A stretch of 64,000 nt of DNA from Georgenia wutianyii (GTDB taxonomy: Bacteria; Actinomycetota; Actinomycetes; Actinomycetales; Actinomycetaceae): assembly GCF_006349365.1 (NCBI RefSeq), contig NZ_CP040899.1, positions 2,914,001-2,978,000 of the forward strand, read 5' to 3'. The notes below the pieces were generated by a model. That model had not been told where the DNA came from and made no database searches. It saw only the letters and a program-made list of their open reading frames with translations. This document shows positions 1-8,828 of this stretch, in pieces. Position 1 is the first letter of the stretch, and every line of letters starts with the position of its first letter. The position numbers were made by a program, and so were the translations under genes.

Positions 1-2043
1 CTGCCGGTCGTGCTTGCTCGAGCTGCCCTGCGTCGCGCGGTTGCTCCACCCCACGAGCCGCCCGCCTGCGCTGGACGTCGTGCGGAACCAGGTCTCGACG
101 GTGAAGACGTCCGGCGGGTTGCCCTGTGCCGTCGTCGCCGCCCACCCGGTGTTCGTGCCGGTGAACCGCATCGCCCCGTTGCCGTCCCCGGCGATCGCGC
201 CGGTGGTGGGGCTCAGCCCGGCCGCCGCCGTGAGCGGGTGGAGGCCGACGGTGTCGGCGAGTGCCGGGCCGGACGCCTCACCCAGGCGCCAGTAGCTCGT
301 CGGCTCGTCGGCGTAGACCGCCTCGACGTAGGCGCTGTCCGCCCCGCTCGCGGCGACGGCGACGGTCGTCCACGGCGAGTTGGCGATGTTGCCGAAGGGG
401 TCGGTGACGGCGACCCGGTAGCGGTGGGAGGACCCGGGGGCCACCCCGGTGTCGGTGAACCCCATGGTGAACGGGTTCCAGTAGCGCGAGGTCACCGTGC
501 GGGTGTGGACGAGTCCGGCGCCGTTCTGGGTGTCGCGGTAGACCCGGTAGGTGAGGTTCTCGTTGTCCAGGTCCTGGTTCGTGCGCCAGTTGACCCGCAC
601 CTGCCCGGCCTCCGTGGAGGAGACGTTGAGCGGGTAGGTCGCGTTGAAGAGGCTGGGCCCGACGGCGTTGGGCGCCTTGTCCGCGGTGGTGAACCTGGTG
701 AGCCCCTGCTGGCTGGTCCCGTTGACCCGGGTGAACTCCCCGCCCATGACGACGTAGTCACCGTTGCCGACGACGCTCCACGGACCTTGGTACTGCCCGG
801 TGTAGCTGCCGGTGTTGAGCTCGGGGAACCAGCCGAGCTGGGTGGAGGTCGGCTGGCCCTCGAAGCTGTAGTAGCGGCGCTGGTCCGGCTCCCACGACGC
901 GGTGCCGGTCGGCTCCTTCCCGAAGGCCACGGCCCGGTGGTAGGGGTAGTCGCCGACGCCGCCGGGCCCCTGCCGCATGCCGCCGATGTTCTCGCAGTAG
1001 TGGGTGTGGCTGGCGGCGTAGACGACGTCGCCGACCGGGTAGACGCCGTAGGTGTCCCCGTGGCAGTCGTTGAGCCAGCGCACCGCACCGCCGTCCCAGC
1101 TCGCCGCGAAGAGGCCCTCCCACGTGCCGCCCTCCTTGCCGAAGGTCCAGCCGCCGCCGTAGATCGTCGTGCCGTCGGTGGCGAGGGTGTCGATCGCGCC
1201 GTCGCTCGTGCCGTTGCGCACCAGGCTGTTGGCGGCGAACGGGAGTGACGCGCCGGTGACGGTGTCGAGCATCCCGAGGCCGTAGCCCGGGTTGTTCGAG
1301 CCGTTGAGCGCGGTGAACCCGCCGCCGACGGCGACCCTGGCGCCGGCGGGGTCGATGGTCATCGCGTCGACCGTGCCGCCGGTGGCCTGCGGCGCCCAGT
1401 CGAGCAGCGCACCGTCGGAGGCCCGGAACGCCGCGAGGCGGCCGCGCGCGGCGCTGCCCACCGCGGTGAAGTTGCCGCCGGCGTAGACCGTGGTGTTCGT
1501 CGCGACGATCGCGCGCACGTGGTAGTTCACGGGCGGCGCGAAGCCGGGGACGAGCGCCCCCGTGGCGGTGTCGAAGGCGGCGATGCGCTGACGGGCCTGG
1601 CCGTTGACGGTGGTGAACTCCCCGCCGACGTACAGGCGTCGGCCGTCGGGAGACACCGCGAGCGTACGGACCTGCTGGTTGAGGGTCGGGGCGAAGGAGG
1701 TCATCTGCCCCGTGATGACGTCGAAGGCCATGATGTTCGCGCGCGGGACGGTGTTCTGGCCGGCCGGTGAGCCCGCGGGACGCGCGGCGGAGAAGCTCCC
1801 GCCGACGTAGACGGTGGTGCCGGCCATCGCCATCGCCCACACGACCCCGTTGATCTGGGGCGTGGGCAGCGCGTCGGCGGTGACGGTCACGGGCGTGGCG
1901 GGGTCGGCCGGGTCGGCGGGCCTGCTGTCGGCCCAGGCCGCCGGGGCGAGGCCGACCAGGGCGAGCGTGAGGAGGAGGGACAGGCACCGGCGCAGCCAGG
2001 CGTGCGAGGGAGGGAGGGAGGGGTTCACGACGGAGGGTCCCAT
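1..2043 (-). CDS. Secreted beta-propeller/FN3/LamG surface protein (3' end outside window)
   Basis: The reading frame is open from an ATG at 2043 to the left edge, giving 681 codons with no stop, so the C-terminus is missing. The N-terminus has a twin-Arg/hydrophobic signal ending near AAWA. It is followed by repeated blades with motifs such as VYVGGSF, LYVGGEFTTVNG, VYAGGNFTAVG and VAVGGGFTALNG, typical of a delta-60-type/kelch-like propeller. Around residues 450-540 lies a fibronectin type III-like segment (VRVNWRTNQDLDNENLTYRV), and after about residue 590 a LamG-like start (FTVETWFRTT). It probably acts outside the cell in adhesion or carbohydrate binding; this is inferred from the domains. 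No strong Shine-Dalgarno sequence precedes the ATG, and an in-frame GTG 15 bases further in is an alternative start. Confidence 0.85.
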   Translation of the reverse strand, partial: MGPSVVNPSLPPSHAWLRRCLSLLLTLALVGLAPAAWADSRPADPADPATPVTVTADALPTPQINGVVWAMAMAGTTVYVGGSFSAARPAGSPAGQNTVPRANIMAFDVITGQMTSFAPTLNQQVRTLAVSPDGRRLYVGGEFTTVNGQARQRIAAFDTATGALVPGFAPPVNYHVRAIVATNTTVYAGGNFTAVGSAARGRLAAFRASDGALLDWAPQATGGTVDAMTIDPAGARVAVGGGFTALNGSNNPGYGLGMLDTVTGASLPFAANSLVRNGTSDGAIDTLATDGTTIYGGGWTFGKEGGTWEGLFAASWDGGAVRWLNDCHGDTYGVYPVGDVVYAASHTHYCENIGGMRQGPGGVGDYPYHRAVAFGKEPTGTASWEPDQRRYYSFEGQPTSTQLGWFPELNTGSYTGQYQGPWSVVGNGDYVVMGGEFTRVNGTSQQGLTRFTTADKAPNAVGPSLFNATYPLNVSSTEAGQVRVNWRTNQDLDNENLTYRVYRDTQNGAGLVHTRTVTSRYWNPFTMGFTDTGVAPGSSHRYRVAVTDPFGNIANSPWTTVAVAASGADSAYVEAVYADEPTSYWRLGEASGPALADTVGLHPLTAAAGLSPTTGAIAGDGNGAMRFTGTNTGWAATTAQGNPPDVFTVETWFRTTSSAGGRLVGWSNRATQGSSSKHDRQ

Positions 2044-2093
2044 CTGTGCGAAGGGGCACGTCGCCCGCGTACCGGGCCCGTGCGGGGTGGAGG

Positions 2094-2759
2094 TCAGTCG
2101 AGGGAGCCCGCGAAGGCCACCGTGGGTGCCGCGTCCGCGGCGATCTCGACCCGGAGGTCGTCGCGCACGTCCTCGGGGACGGCGAACACGTAGGTGCCGG
2201 TGGCGGAGGCGCCGGCACTCAGGCTGCCGCTCAGCGGGGTGCTGCCCTGCCCGAGGTCCGTGGCGGGGGTGCGGTCCTGACCGTAGGAGAGGAGGACGAC
2301 GACGTCGTCGAGGGGGATCGTGCCGGTGGAGTCGTTGGCCGCGCGAAGGGTGACGGCGAGCGCCGGGCCGGCCACCTCGCCGGGGGCGCGGGCGACGCCG
2401 TCCACCGCCTCGATCGCGGTGAGCCGCACGGTGAGACCGGTACCGAAGTCACCGGTGGCGTCCAGCCCGACGGCGGGCAGGACGGGGACGGTCTCGACGG
2501 GCACCGTCCGGCCCTCACCGGGGCTGGGGGGTGCGCCGGGTTCCGGGGCCGCCGTCGGGTCCGCGGGGCCCGGCGTGGCCGTCGTACCCCGAGGCGCCGC
2601 CGCGTCCGCCGGACCGGCCGACGTCGTCGCCGCCGACGGCTCCTGCGGCCCACCCGGCCCGCCCGCGACCAGCGCCCAGACGAGGACGGCGAGAACGGCC
2701 ACGGCGAGCAGGAGCGGGAGGAGGCGGCGGCCCTGCGACGTCGAGGTGTCCGGATCCAC
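2094..2759 (-). CDS. Membrane-anchored DUF4352-like protein
   Basis: The GTG at 2759 is chosen because GGGAG lies about 5 bases upstream; a longer open frame reaches 2930 but its N-terminal part looks like non-coding shadow. The protein is about 221 residues. A short cytoplasmic N-terminus leads into one membrane segment (LLPLLLAVAVLAVLVWALV), then a Pro/Ala/Thr-rich linker of about 60 residues, then an extracellular beta-sandwich-like domain (VRLTAIEAVDGV, LAVTLRAANDSTGTI, GTYVFAVPEDV) resembling the DUF4352/MPT63 immunoglobulin-like fold. It lies just downstream of a divergent cytidylyltransferase start and upstream of the propeller gene. The function is unknown, and the family assignment rests on pattern only. 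Confidence 0.7.
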   Translation of the reverse strand: MDPDTSTSQGRRLLPLLLAVAVLAVLVWALVAGGPGGPQEPSAATTSAGPADAAAPRGTTATPGPADPTAAPEPGAPPSPGEGRTVPVETVPVLPAVGLDATGDFGTGLTVRLTAIEAVDGVARAPGEVAGPALAVTLRAANDSTGTIPLDDVVVLLSYGQDRTPATDLGQGSTPLSGSLSAGASATGTYVFAVPEDVRDDLRVEIAADAAPTVAFAGSLD

Positions 2760-2934
2760 GATGCTCCCGCTCTCGTTCAGGTCGCCCGGTAGCACCGAGT
2801 ATGGAGGCGGCCGGGCGCGGGGGCGCCCCGCATATCCCGCCAAGCGCCCGCAAGGCTCCCCACCGGGCCCCCGAGGACGCCCCGACCACGGCGAGGATGG
2901 GCCGAAGTCACCCTCGACGGTCGGGAGCACGGAC

Positions 2935-3378
2935 GTGGACGATCCTCAGCTCAACGCGGTGGGGTACGTGCCGGGTGGTTTCGACATGTTCCACATCGGG
3001 CACCTCAACATCCTGCGCGCCGCGAGGGCGCGGTGCGGGCACCTCGTCGTGGGGGTCGCGACCGACGAGGCCCTCACCGCGATGAAGGGGCGTCCGCCCG
3101 TCGTGCCGCACGCGGAGCGGATGGAGATCCTCTCCAGCCTGCGTTTCGTCGACGCCGTGGTGCCCGACGTGGCGGCCGACAAGAGGGTCGCGTGGCACGC
3201 GCACCCCTTCGACGTGCTCTTCAAGGGCACCGACTGGCTGGGCACCGCCAAGGGCGACCGGCTGGAGTCCGAGCTGAGGCAGGTGGGCGCGCGGGTCGTC
3301 TACCTGCCCTACACCCCCTCGACGTCCTCGACGATGCTGCGGGCGTTCCTCACCAGCGCGCTGCCGTCGGCCCCCTAG
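2935..3378 (+). CDS. Glycerol-3-phosphate cytidylyltransferase-like nucleotidyltransferase
   Basis: This 147-residue protein matches the TagD/RfaE-C cytidylyltransferase fold. It has the HxGH nucleotide-binding motif in GGFDMFHIGHLNIL (His20/His23), the substrate-region segment FKGTDWLGTAKGD, and a C-terminal STSSTMLR resembling the ISSTxLR motif. The family forms CDP-activated alcohols or sugars from CTP and a phosphorylated alcohol. The GTG start has GGGAG about 7 bases upstream. A CDP-alcohol phosphotransferase is encoded 2.9 kb downstream, so the two may make and use the same CDP-alcohol; this is inference. Its 3' end overlaps the convergent LuxR-type gene by 29 bases. Confidence 0.85.
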   Translation: MDDPQLNAVGYVPGGFDMFHIGHLNILRAARARCGHLVVGVATDEALTAMKGRPPVVPHAERMEILSSLRFVDAVVPDVAADKRVAWHAHPFDVLFKGTDWLGTAKGDRLESELRQVGARVVYLPYTPSTSSTMLRAFLTSALPSAP

Positions 3379-6076
3379 CGGCCGGGGCGTCCGGCGCGGC
3401 GAGACCGGGGAGCCCGCGCAGCTCGCGGCGCGTGCCGATACCGAGCTTGCGGTAGATGCTCGTGAGCCGCAGCTCCACCGTCCGCACCGAGACGTAGAGC
3501 GCGGCCGCGACCTCCTTGTTCGTCGCCCCTCCGTGGACCAGCCGGGCGATCGTGCGCTCGTCCTGGGTCAGGCGGCCGAGGTCGGCGGGCGCCGCGGTCC
3601 GCTCGACGCGCTCGGCCTCCCGGTCGACGGCGGTGGCCCGGGCGACCGCCCCCGCCCGCGCGTACAGGTCGCGCGACCGCCGCAGGAGCTCGAGACGGAC
3701 GGTCCTGTCCTGGACGAGGTCCGCCGCGAGCTCGAGGAGCTGGGCCTCGTGGGCCGGCCGGCCGGCAGCGGTGTCGGTGAGGGAGGTGAGCGCGCGGAGC
3801 ACCTCCCCCGCCGGGACGCGCAGCAGCGTGAGCGCCGCACGCAGTGCCGGGTCGCCGTCCGCACCGCGCGCCTCGAGGAGGGCCTCCGCCTCCTCCTCGC
3901 CGGCTCCCGTGCGCCACCGCAGCCGCACGGCGTCGAGCACGGTGGCGGACTGGACGGGTCCCTCGCGCAGCGCGCGGCGGTAGTGCTCGGCGGCGGTGTC
4001 GACGTCGTCCTCGAGCAGGGCTCGCAGCCCGAGCGCCTCGTGGAGCGCGGCCGTCACGGCCGGGCCGGCCCCGCGCACCTGCGTGAGCTCGACGAGGTCG
4101 GCCAGCCAGTCCTCGGCCTCGCCGGCACGCCCGCGCAGCAGCGCGACCTGGGCGAGCAGCGCGAGCCCGGAGCCGCCCCGTGGCACGTGCAGCGGCAGGA
4201 GGTCCTCGACCGCGCCGGCGGCGATCTCCTCGGCGCGCCGGTACTCGCCCATGGCCAGGTGGAGCCCGAGTGCGGCGAGCGCGAGCTGTGCCCGCACCAG
4301 CGGTGCCGGGAACCGCCGGACCCGCGCGAGCAGGTCGGCGACGGCGCCGCGGGCCTCGGCCCACCGCCCGGTGACGACGAGCTGCTCGACCTCCTGCACC
4401 TCGCCCAGCCAGCCCGCGAGGTCGGCCCCGGGGCGGGTCGCCCCGAGCGCGCCGAGCGGGTCGGCGGAGCGGGGCGCCGACCGGTCGACCATCGCCCTGG
4501 CGAGCGCGAGGTCGGGGTCCGGCTCCCCGCCGTCGTCGGGGAGCAGACGCTCGGCCTCGGCGAGATAGCGGCGCGCCTCCTCACGCTGGCCGTACTCCAC
4601 GCACAGCCGCGCGGCGAGCGCCGCGACGGCGGCTGCCTCCTCGGGCCGGTCCAGCCGGCGCAGGCAGGAGGCGACCAGCCGGTGGGGAAGCCCGTTCTCC
4701 CGGTAGGTCGTCGCGACGAGGAGGAGGGGGAAGAGGCGTCCCAGGCCGTCTGGCGCCTCCGCCAGGGCGGTGGTCAGGAGCGTCACCGCCCGGGCGGGGT
4801 GGCCGCAGTACACGGCCGCGACGCCGCCGAGCACGAGGAGCTCCAGCGGAGGTACCGGCGGCCCGGGGTGGTGGACGGCGTCGCCGACGAGCATCTCGAC
4901 CACCTCGGTGCGGCCGCTGTCGAGGTACTCGCGTGCGCCGCGCACGAGCGTGTCGAGGACGGCCGGGGTCACCGCCTCCCCGGCGCGCAGGGCGAGCCAC
5001 GACCGGTCGAGGGAGGCCTCGGGGTAGCAGGAGGCGAGGGAGCCGAGGGCAGCGCGCAGCTCGCGCGCCGGCGTGAGGGCGCGCACCGCCGAGAGCAGGC
5101 GTGCGTCGGCGGACCGCACGAGCCCGCGCTCCTCGTCCAGGACGGGCTCGCCACCCGGCCCGAGCACGTCGGTGAGCACGGCCCCGGAGCACTCCTCGAG
5201 GGTCGCGCGCTCCGGCCGGACCGCAGCCGCCGCCCCGAGCACGAGCAGCCGCTCCTGCTCCCCCAGCCCGTCCCACCACCGCCGGTAGGTGGCGGCGGTG
5301 GTGGCGGTGCCGGGCAGGACGTCCGGCAGCGGCTCGAGGGCGGAGAGCTGGTCCGGCTCGAGCGCGGCGCACACGGAGACGACGTCGCCCGGGTTGCCGC
5401 CGCAGCGCCGCGCGATCGTCGCGGCCACGGGGTGGGGGACGCGCCGGCCCACGGTCTGGCGCACGAGCGCGACAGCGTCCGCCGCGCCGAGCGGCGCCAC
5501 CCGGCGCACCCACAGCGGCCCGACCGGGGAGTCCTCGAAGGAGCTGCGGGGCAGGTCGTGGCTGGTGAGGACGACGAGCACCGGCGCTCCCGCGAGGCCG
5601 GCGGCGAGCGAGGCGAGGGCCGGGAAGACCGCCTCGTCGGCCACCGGCAGGTTGTCGACGGTGACGAGCAGCGGGCGACTGCTGCTCAGCCTCCGCAGCG
5701 CCGTCACGGCCACCTGGACGAGACGCGGGTCGTCCGGGGAGACGGCGCCGTCGAGCTCCCCCAGGGCCTCCACGACGACGTCACCGAGGTCCCGGAAGGC
5801 CTCCCCGGCGACGACGGAGGCAGCGACGGCGGCGGCGGCCTCCCCCTCGAGCAGCCCGCTCGGGACGTGGACGGAACGGACGTCCTCGACGGCCTCGCCG
5901 ACGCGGACCAGCGTCTCGGTGAGGAGGGTGGTGAGACCGACGCCCGGCGGGCCGGTGAGGAGCACGACGCCGCCCCGGCCGCGGGCCAGGCGCCCCACCA
6001 TCTCCCGGATCCGGGACAGCTCCGGCTCGCGCCCGAGGACCGTGGAGGAGCCCTCGCCGCGGACGTCGTCGGCCAT
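3350..6076 (-). CDS. LAL-type LuxR transcriptional regulator with altered Walker A
   Basis: This 908-residue protein has the layout of the large ATP-binding LuxR (LAL) regulators: an N-terminal AAA/STAND ATPase, a long Ala/Leu/Arg-rich helical middle that looks TPR-like, and a C-terminal LuxR helix-turn-helix (LTQDERTIARLVHGGATNKE, then VSVRTVELRLTSIYRKLGI). The P-loop reads GPPGVGLTT at residues 42-50, with Leu48 where the catalytic Lys should be. A Walker B-like LLVTVDN is present. ATP hydrolysis may therefore be lost or reduced. The start at 6076 (MADDVRGEG) is preferred over an upstream in-frame ATG at 6142. It is divergent from the polysaccharide locus and may regulate it; that is a guess from position. 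Confidence 0.85.
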   Translation of the reverse strand: MADDVRGEGSSTVLGREPELSRIREMVGRLARGRGGVVLLTGPPGVGLTTLLTETLVRVGEAVEDVRSVHVPSGLLEGEAAAAVAASVVAGEAFRDLGDVVVEALGELDGAVSPDDPRLVQVAVTALRRLSSSRPLLVTVDNLPVADEAVFPALASLAAGLAGAPVLVVLTSHDLPRSSFEDSPVGPLWVRRVAPLGAADAVALVRQTVGRRVPHPVAATIARRCGGNPGDVVSVCAALEPDQLSALEPLPDVLPGTATTAATYRRWWDGLGEQERLLVLGAAAAVRPERATLEECSGAVLTDVLGPGGEPVLDEERGLVRSADARLLSAVRALTPARELRAALGSLASCYPEASLDRSWLALRAGEAVTPAVLDTLVRGAREYLDSGRTEVVEMLVGDAVHHPGPPVPPLELLVLGGVAAVYCGHPARAVTLLTTALAEAPDGLGRLFPLLLVATTYRENGLPHRLVASCLRRLDRPEEAAAVAALAARLCVEYGQREEARRYLAEAERLLPDDGGEPDPDLALARAMVDRSAPRSADPLGALGATRPGADLAGWLGEVQEVEQLVVTGRWAEARGAVADLLARVRRFPAPLVRAQLALAALGLHLAMGEYRRAEEIAAGAVEDLLPLHVPRGGSGLALLAQVALLRGRAGEAEDWLADLVELTQVRGAGPAVTAALHEALGLRALLEDDVDTAAEHYRRALREGPVQSATVLDAVRLRWRTGAGEEEAEALLEARGADGDPALRAALTLLRVPAGEVLRALTSLTDTAAGRPAHEAQLLELAADLVQDRTVRLELLRRSRDLYARAGAVARATAVDREAERVERTAAPADLGRLTQDERTIARLVHGGATNKEVAAALYVSVRTVELRLTSIYRKLGIGTRRELRGLPGLAAPDAPAARGPTAARW

Positions 6077-6244
6077 CGGCACAGCGTACTGGCGCCGCCC
6101 CTGGGCGCGCGGGGGAACGACCGGGTCGCCGCGGGTCCGCACCGAACCCGCAAGACGTCCGCACGGTCCGCAGGTTCGGGCGGGGATCCGTATCCGCCGT
6201 ACCTAGTGTGACGAGCCCGGGCCCAGCGCAGACAGGAAGCCCTC

Positions 6245-6970
6245 ATGGTCGAGGCCACAGCGTCGTCGTTCACCGAGTCGGTCCGCGCCCTGCGCAGCGC
6301 GCAGAAGTCCGCCAAGGGAGCGCCGCTCTACTCGCGGTTCGTCAACCGTCCGGCGGGCCGCCTCCTCGCCGCACTCGCCCACCAGGCCGGGCTCAGCCCC
6401 AACCAGGTGACGGCGGTGAGCGCGGCGTTCACCTTCACGGGGGTGGCGCTCATCGCCCTCGCGCCACCCTCCCCGGCGATGGCGGCGGGCGTCGCGCTCC
6501 TTCTCGTCGTCGGCTACGCGCTCGACTCCGCCGACGGGCAGCTCGCGCGCCTGCTGGGGGCGGGCTCGGTGGCGGGCGACTGGCTCGACCACGTGTGCGA
6601 CTGCCTCAAGACGACGACGATCCACCTCGCGGTCCTCGTCTCGCTGTTCCGCTTCGCCGACGTCCCGCAGGAGTGGCTGCTCCTCCCGCTCCTCTACGCC
6701 CCGGTCGACACGCTCCTGTTCTTCGCGTTCGTCCTCACCCAGAGCCGCCGGCGCCCGGGCGACCCGGCGCCGACCGCCGGTCCCGCCTCGCTCGCGCGCT
6801 CGGTGCTCTCGCTGCCGACCGACTACGGCGTGCTGTGCCTGGTCCTCCTCACCCTCGCCTGGCCCCCGGCCTTCCTCCTCCTCTACGGGGCGATGTTCCT
6901 CGGGACGGCCGGCTACACCGCGCTCGCCCTGCCCACGTGGTTCCGCCGGCTCTCCCGCCAGGAGTCGTAG
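6245..6970 (+). CDS. CDP-alcohol phosphatidyltransferase family membrane protein
   Basis: This 241-residue integral membrane enzyme carries the complete family signature DxxDGxxAR(x8)GxxxDxxxD: DSADGQLAR then GDWLDHVCD, with Asp94, Asp97, Asp115 and Asp119 as metal/catalytic residues. Several hydrophobic helices follow. The family moves a phosphoalcohol from a CDP-alcohol to a second alcohol. The true substrate is not clear: it could be a lipid head group or a polysaccharide decoration. AGGAAG sits 5 bases before the ATG. The next gene starts 2 bases after the stop, so the two are almost certainly co-transcribed. Confidence 0.9.
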   Translation: MVEATASSFTESVRALRSAQKSAKGAPLYSRFVNRPAGRLLAALAHQAGLSPNQVTAVSAAFTFTGVALIALAPPSPAMAAGVALLLVVGYALDSADGQLARLLGAGSVAGDWLDHVCDCLKTTTIHLAVLVSLFRFADVPQEWLLLPLLYAPVDTLLFFAFVLTQSRRRPGDPAPTAGPASLARSVLSLPTDYGVLCLVLLTLAWPPAFLLLYGAMFLGTAGYTALALPTWFRRLSRQES

Positions 6971-6972
6971 GG

Positions 6973-8787
6973 ATGGTCGAGACGAGGTGGGACGAGCGCA
7001 CGGGGACGCGTGGGGCGACGCGGGCCAGGGTCACGGCCGTGGTGTGCGCCGCCGTCCTCGTCCTCCTCTGCCTGTCCTGGGCGCTGGACCTGCCCCCGTG
7101 GGACGGGGCCGACGGGCTGCCCAAGCTCACGCCCGTCCACGAGCCCGACACGATCCACGTCTCGGTGGACGGCGACGACGAGGCCACCGGCTCGCCGGCC
7201 GAACCGCTGCGCACGATCACGGCGGCGGTGCGGACGTCGGGTGCCGGGGACACGATCGTCGTCCACGGCGGCAGCTACCACGAGGAGCTCAAGGTCGAGA
7301 ACCGGCAGGGGCTGCACCTCGTGGCGGCGCCCGGCGCGGAGGTCTGGCTCGACGGCTCGGTCGTCGTGGAGGGGTGGCAGCCCGAGGACGGGCACTGGGT
7401 CTCCCCCGGGTGGATCACCGAGTTCGACCCGAGCCCGACGTACAGCTGGGGCGCCCCGGACCACGACCAGCCGGGGTGGAGCTTCATCGACCCCGAGCAC
7501 CCGATGGCCGCCCACCCCGACCAGGTGTGGGTGGACGACGTGCGCCAGGAGCAGGTCGGCTCACGCGCCGAGGTGCGCGAGGGGACCTTCTACGTCGACC
7601 ACGACCGCGACGAGCTGGTCCTGGGCACCGACCCGACCGGCCGGACCGTCGCCGCGAGCACGCTGGCCCGGGCCCTGCGCGTGCGCAGCGCCCAGATGGT
7701 GCTGCGGGACATCGGCATCCGCCGGTACGCCCCGTCCGTGCCGCACATGGGCGCGGTCACGATCGAGGCGCACCACGTCCTCCTCGACGGCGTCACGCTC
7801 GCCGACAACGCCACCACCGGCCTCCACGTGCTGAGCACCGGCGTGCGGCTCGAGGACGTCGAGCTCGTCGGCAACGGGATGATGGGGCTCTCCGCCACCG
7901 AGGCCGACGGCCTCGAGCTCGTCCGCGTCACCGCCCGGGGGAACAACGTCGAGGAGTTCAACCGCTCCCCGGCGGCCGGGGGCGCGAAGATCGGCCGCTC
8001 GTCCGGGGTCCTCGTCCGCGACAGCACGTTCTCCGACAACCTCGCCAACGGCGTGTGGTTCGACGAGTCCGTCCACGACCTGCGCCTCGTCGGCTCGCGG
8101 ATGACCGGCAACACGGGGCACGGGGCGTCGGTCGAGCTCACCGGGAAGGTCGTCGTCGTCGGGAACGTCATCGCCCGCAACGGCGGCAACGGGCTCAAGC
8201 TCAACGACGCCGAGGACGTCGAGGTCTGGAACAACACCTTCGTCGACAACGCCCGGTCGATCAACGTCGTCCAGGACGACCGCGACCTCGACCCGCGCGG
8301 CAGCTACCGGGACCCCGAGCTGCCCCTCACCTGGAAGACGCAGGACGTCGCGATCCGCAACAACGTCCTCGTCCGCACCGGCACGGTCCCGCTGGACGGC
8401 GACGAGCAGCGGACCTGCCTGCTCTGCGTCGAGGACCACAGCGGCCGGTGGACGGCCGCCGAGATGGACGTCACGGCCCTCGGCAACGTCTACGTACGAC
8501 CCGACGCGGGCTCGCCCAAGTGGGTCGTCGTGTGGTCCCGGCGTGACCGGGACCCGTACGTGTTCCGCAGTGTGGCGGACTTCCGCCGCACGGTGAACCA
8601 GGAGGGGACCGGCACCGAGCTCACGGGCACGGCCGCACTGTCCCCCGACCTCCACCCCCTCCCGGTCCTCGAGCAGCTCGTCGCGTCGGTGGCACAGCCG
8701 CTGCCACGCGAGATCGCCGAGCTCGTGGGCCAGGACGAGGGCGCCCAGCACCTCGGTGCCTGGACGTCCCCGCCTCCACATCGCTGA
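6973..8787 (+). CDS. Right-handed parallel beta-helix protein, membrane-anchored or secreted
   Basis: This is a 604-residue protein. One hydrophobic N-terminal segment (AVVCAAVLVLLCLSWAL) acts as signal or anchor. The DUF1565-like opening IHVSVDGDDEATGSPAEPLR is followed by GDTIVVHGG and many short coils with GN, NN and LDGVTL repeats (VLLDGVTLADNATTGLHVL, VVVGNVIARNGGNGLKLNDA), typical of pectate-lyase-like beta-helices. Such proteins bind or cleave polysaccharides. It sits inside the polysaccharide locus, translationally close to the CDP-alcohol enzyme, so a role as an exopolysaccharide lyase or epimerase-like modifier is plausible but unproven. No catalytic residues could be assigned. Confidence 0.85.
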   Translation: MVETRWDERTGTRGATRARVTAVVCAAVLVLLCLSWALDLPPWDGADGLPKLTPVHEPDTIHVSVDGDDEATGSPAEPLRTITAAVRTSGAGDTIVVHGGSYHEELKVENRQGLHLVAAPGAEVWLDGSVVVEGWQPEDGHWVSPGWITEFDPSPTYSWGAPDHDQPGWSFIDPEHPMAAHPDQVWVDDVRQEQVGSRAEVREGTFYVDHDRDELVLGTDPTGRTVAASTLARALRVRSAQMVLRDIGIRRYAPSVPHMGAVTIEAHHVLLDGVTLADNATTGLHVLSTGVRLEDVELVGNGMMGLSATEADGLELVRVTARGNNVEEFNRSPAAGGAKIGRSSGVLVRDSTFSDNLANGVWFDESVHDLRLVGSRMTGNTGHGASVELTGKVVVVGNVIARNGGNGLKLNDAEDVEVWNNTFVDNARSINVVQDDRDLDPRGSYRDPELPLTWKTQDVAIRNNVLVRTGTVPLDGDEQRTCLLCVEDHSGRWTAAEMDVTALGNVYVRPDAGSPKWVVVWSRRDRDPYVFRSVADFRRTVNQEGTGTELTGTAALSPDLHPLPVLEQLVASVAQPLPREIAELVGQDEGAQHLGAWTSPPPHR

Positions 8788-8828
8788 TCACCACACGTCG
8801 GGCGGCGCGCACGAGAAAAGGACCTCGC

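Noticed and set aside
758..2218. Long open frame overlapping the propeller gene in another frame
   Set aside because: It is Arg/Pro/His-rich with no fold motifs, whereas the overlapping frame has a signal peptide and clear repeated blades.
3533..6211. 892-codon plus-strand open frame opposite the LuxR-type gene
   Set aside because: It is a GC-driven shadow of the antisense codons, with no recognisable domain; the minus strand carries a complete LAL regulator.
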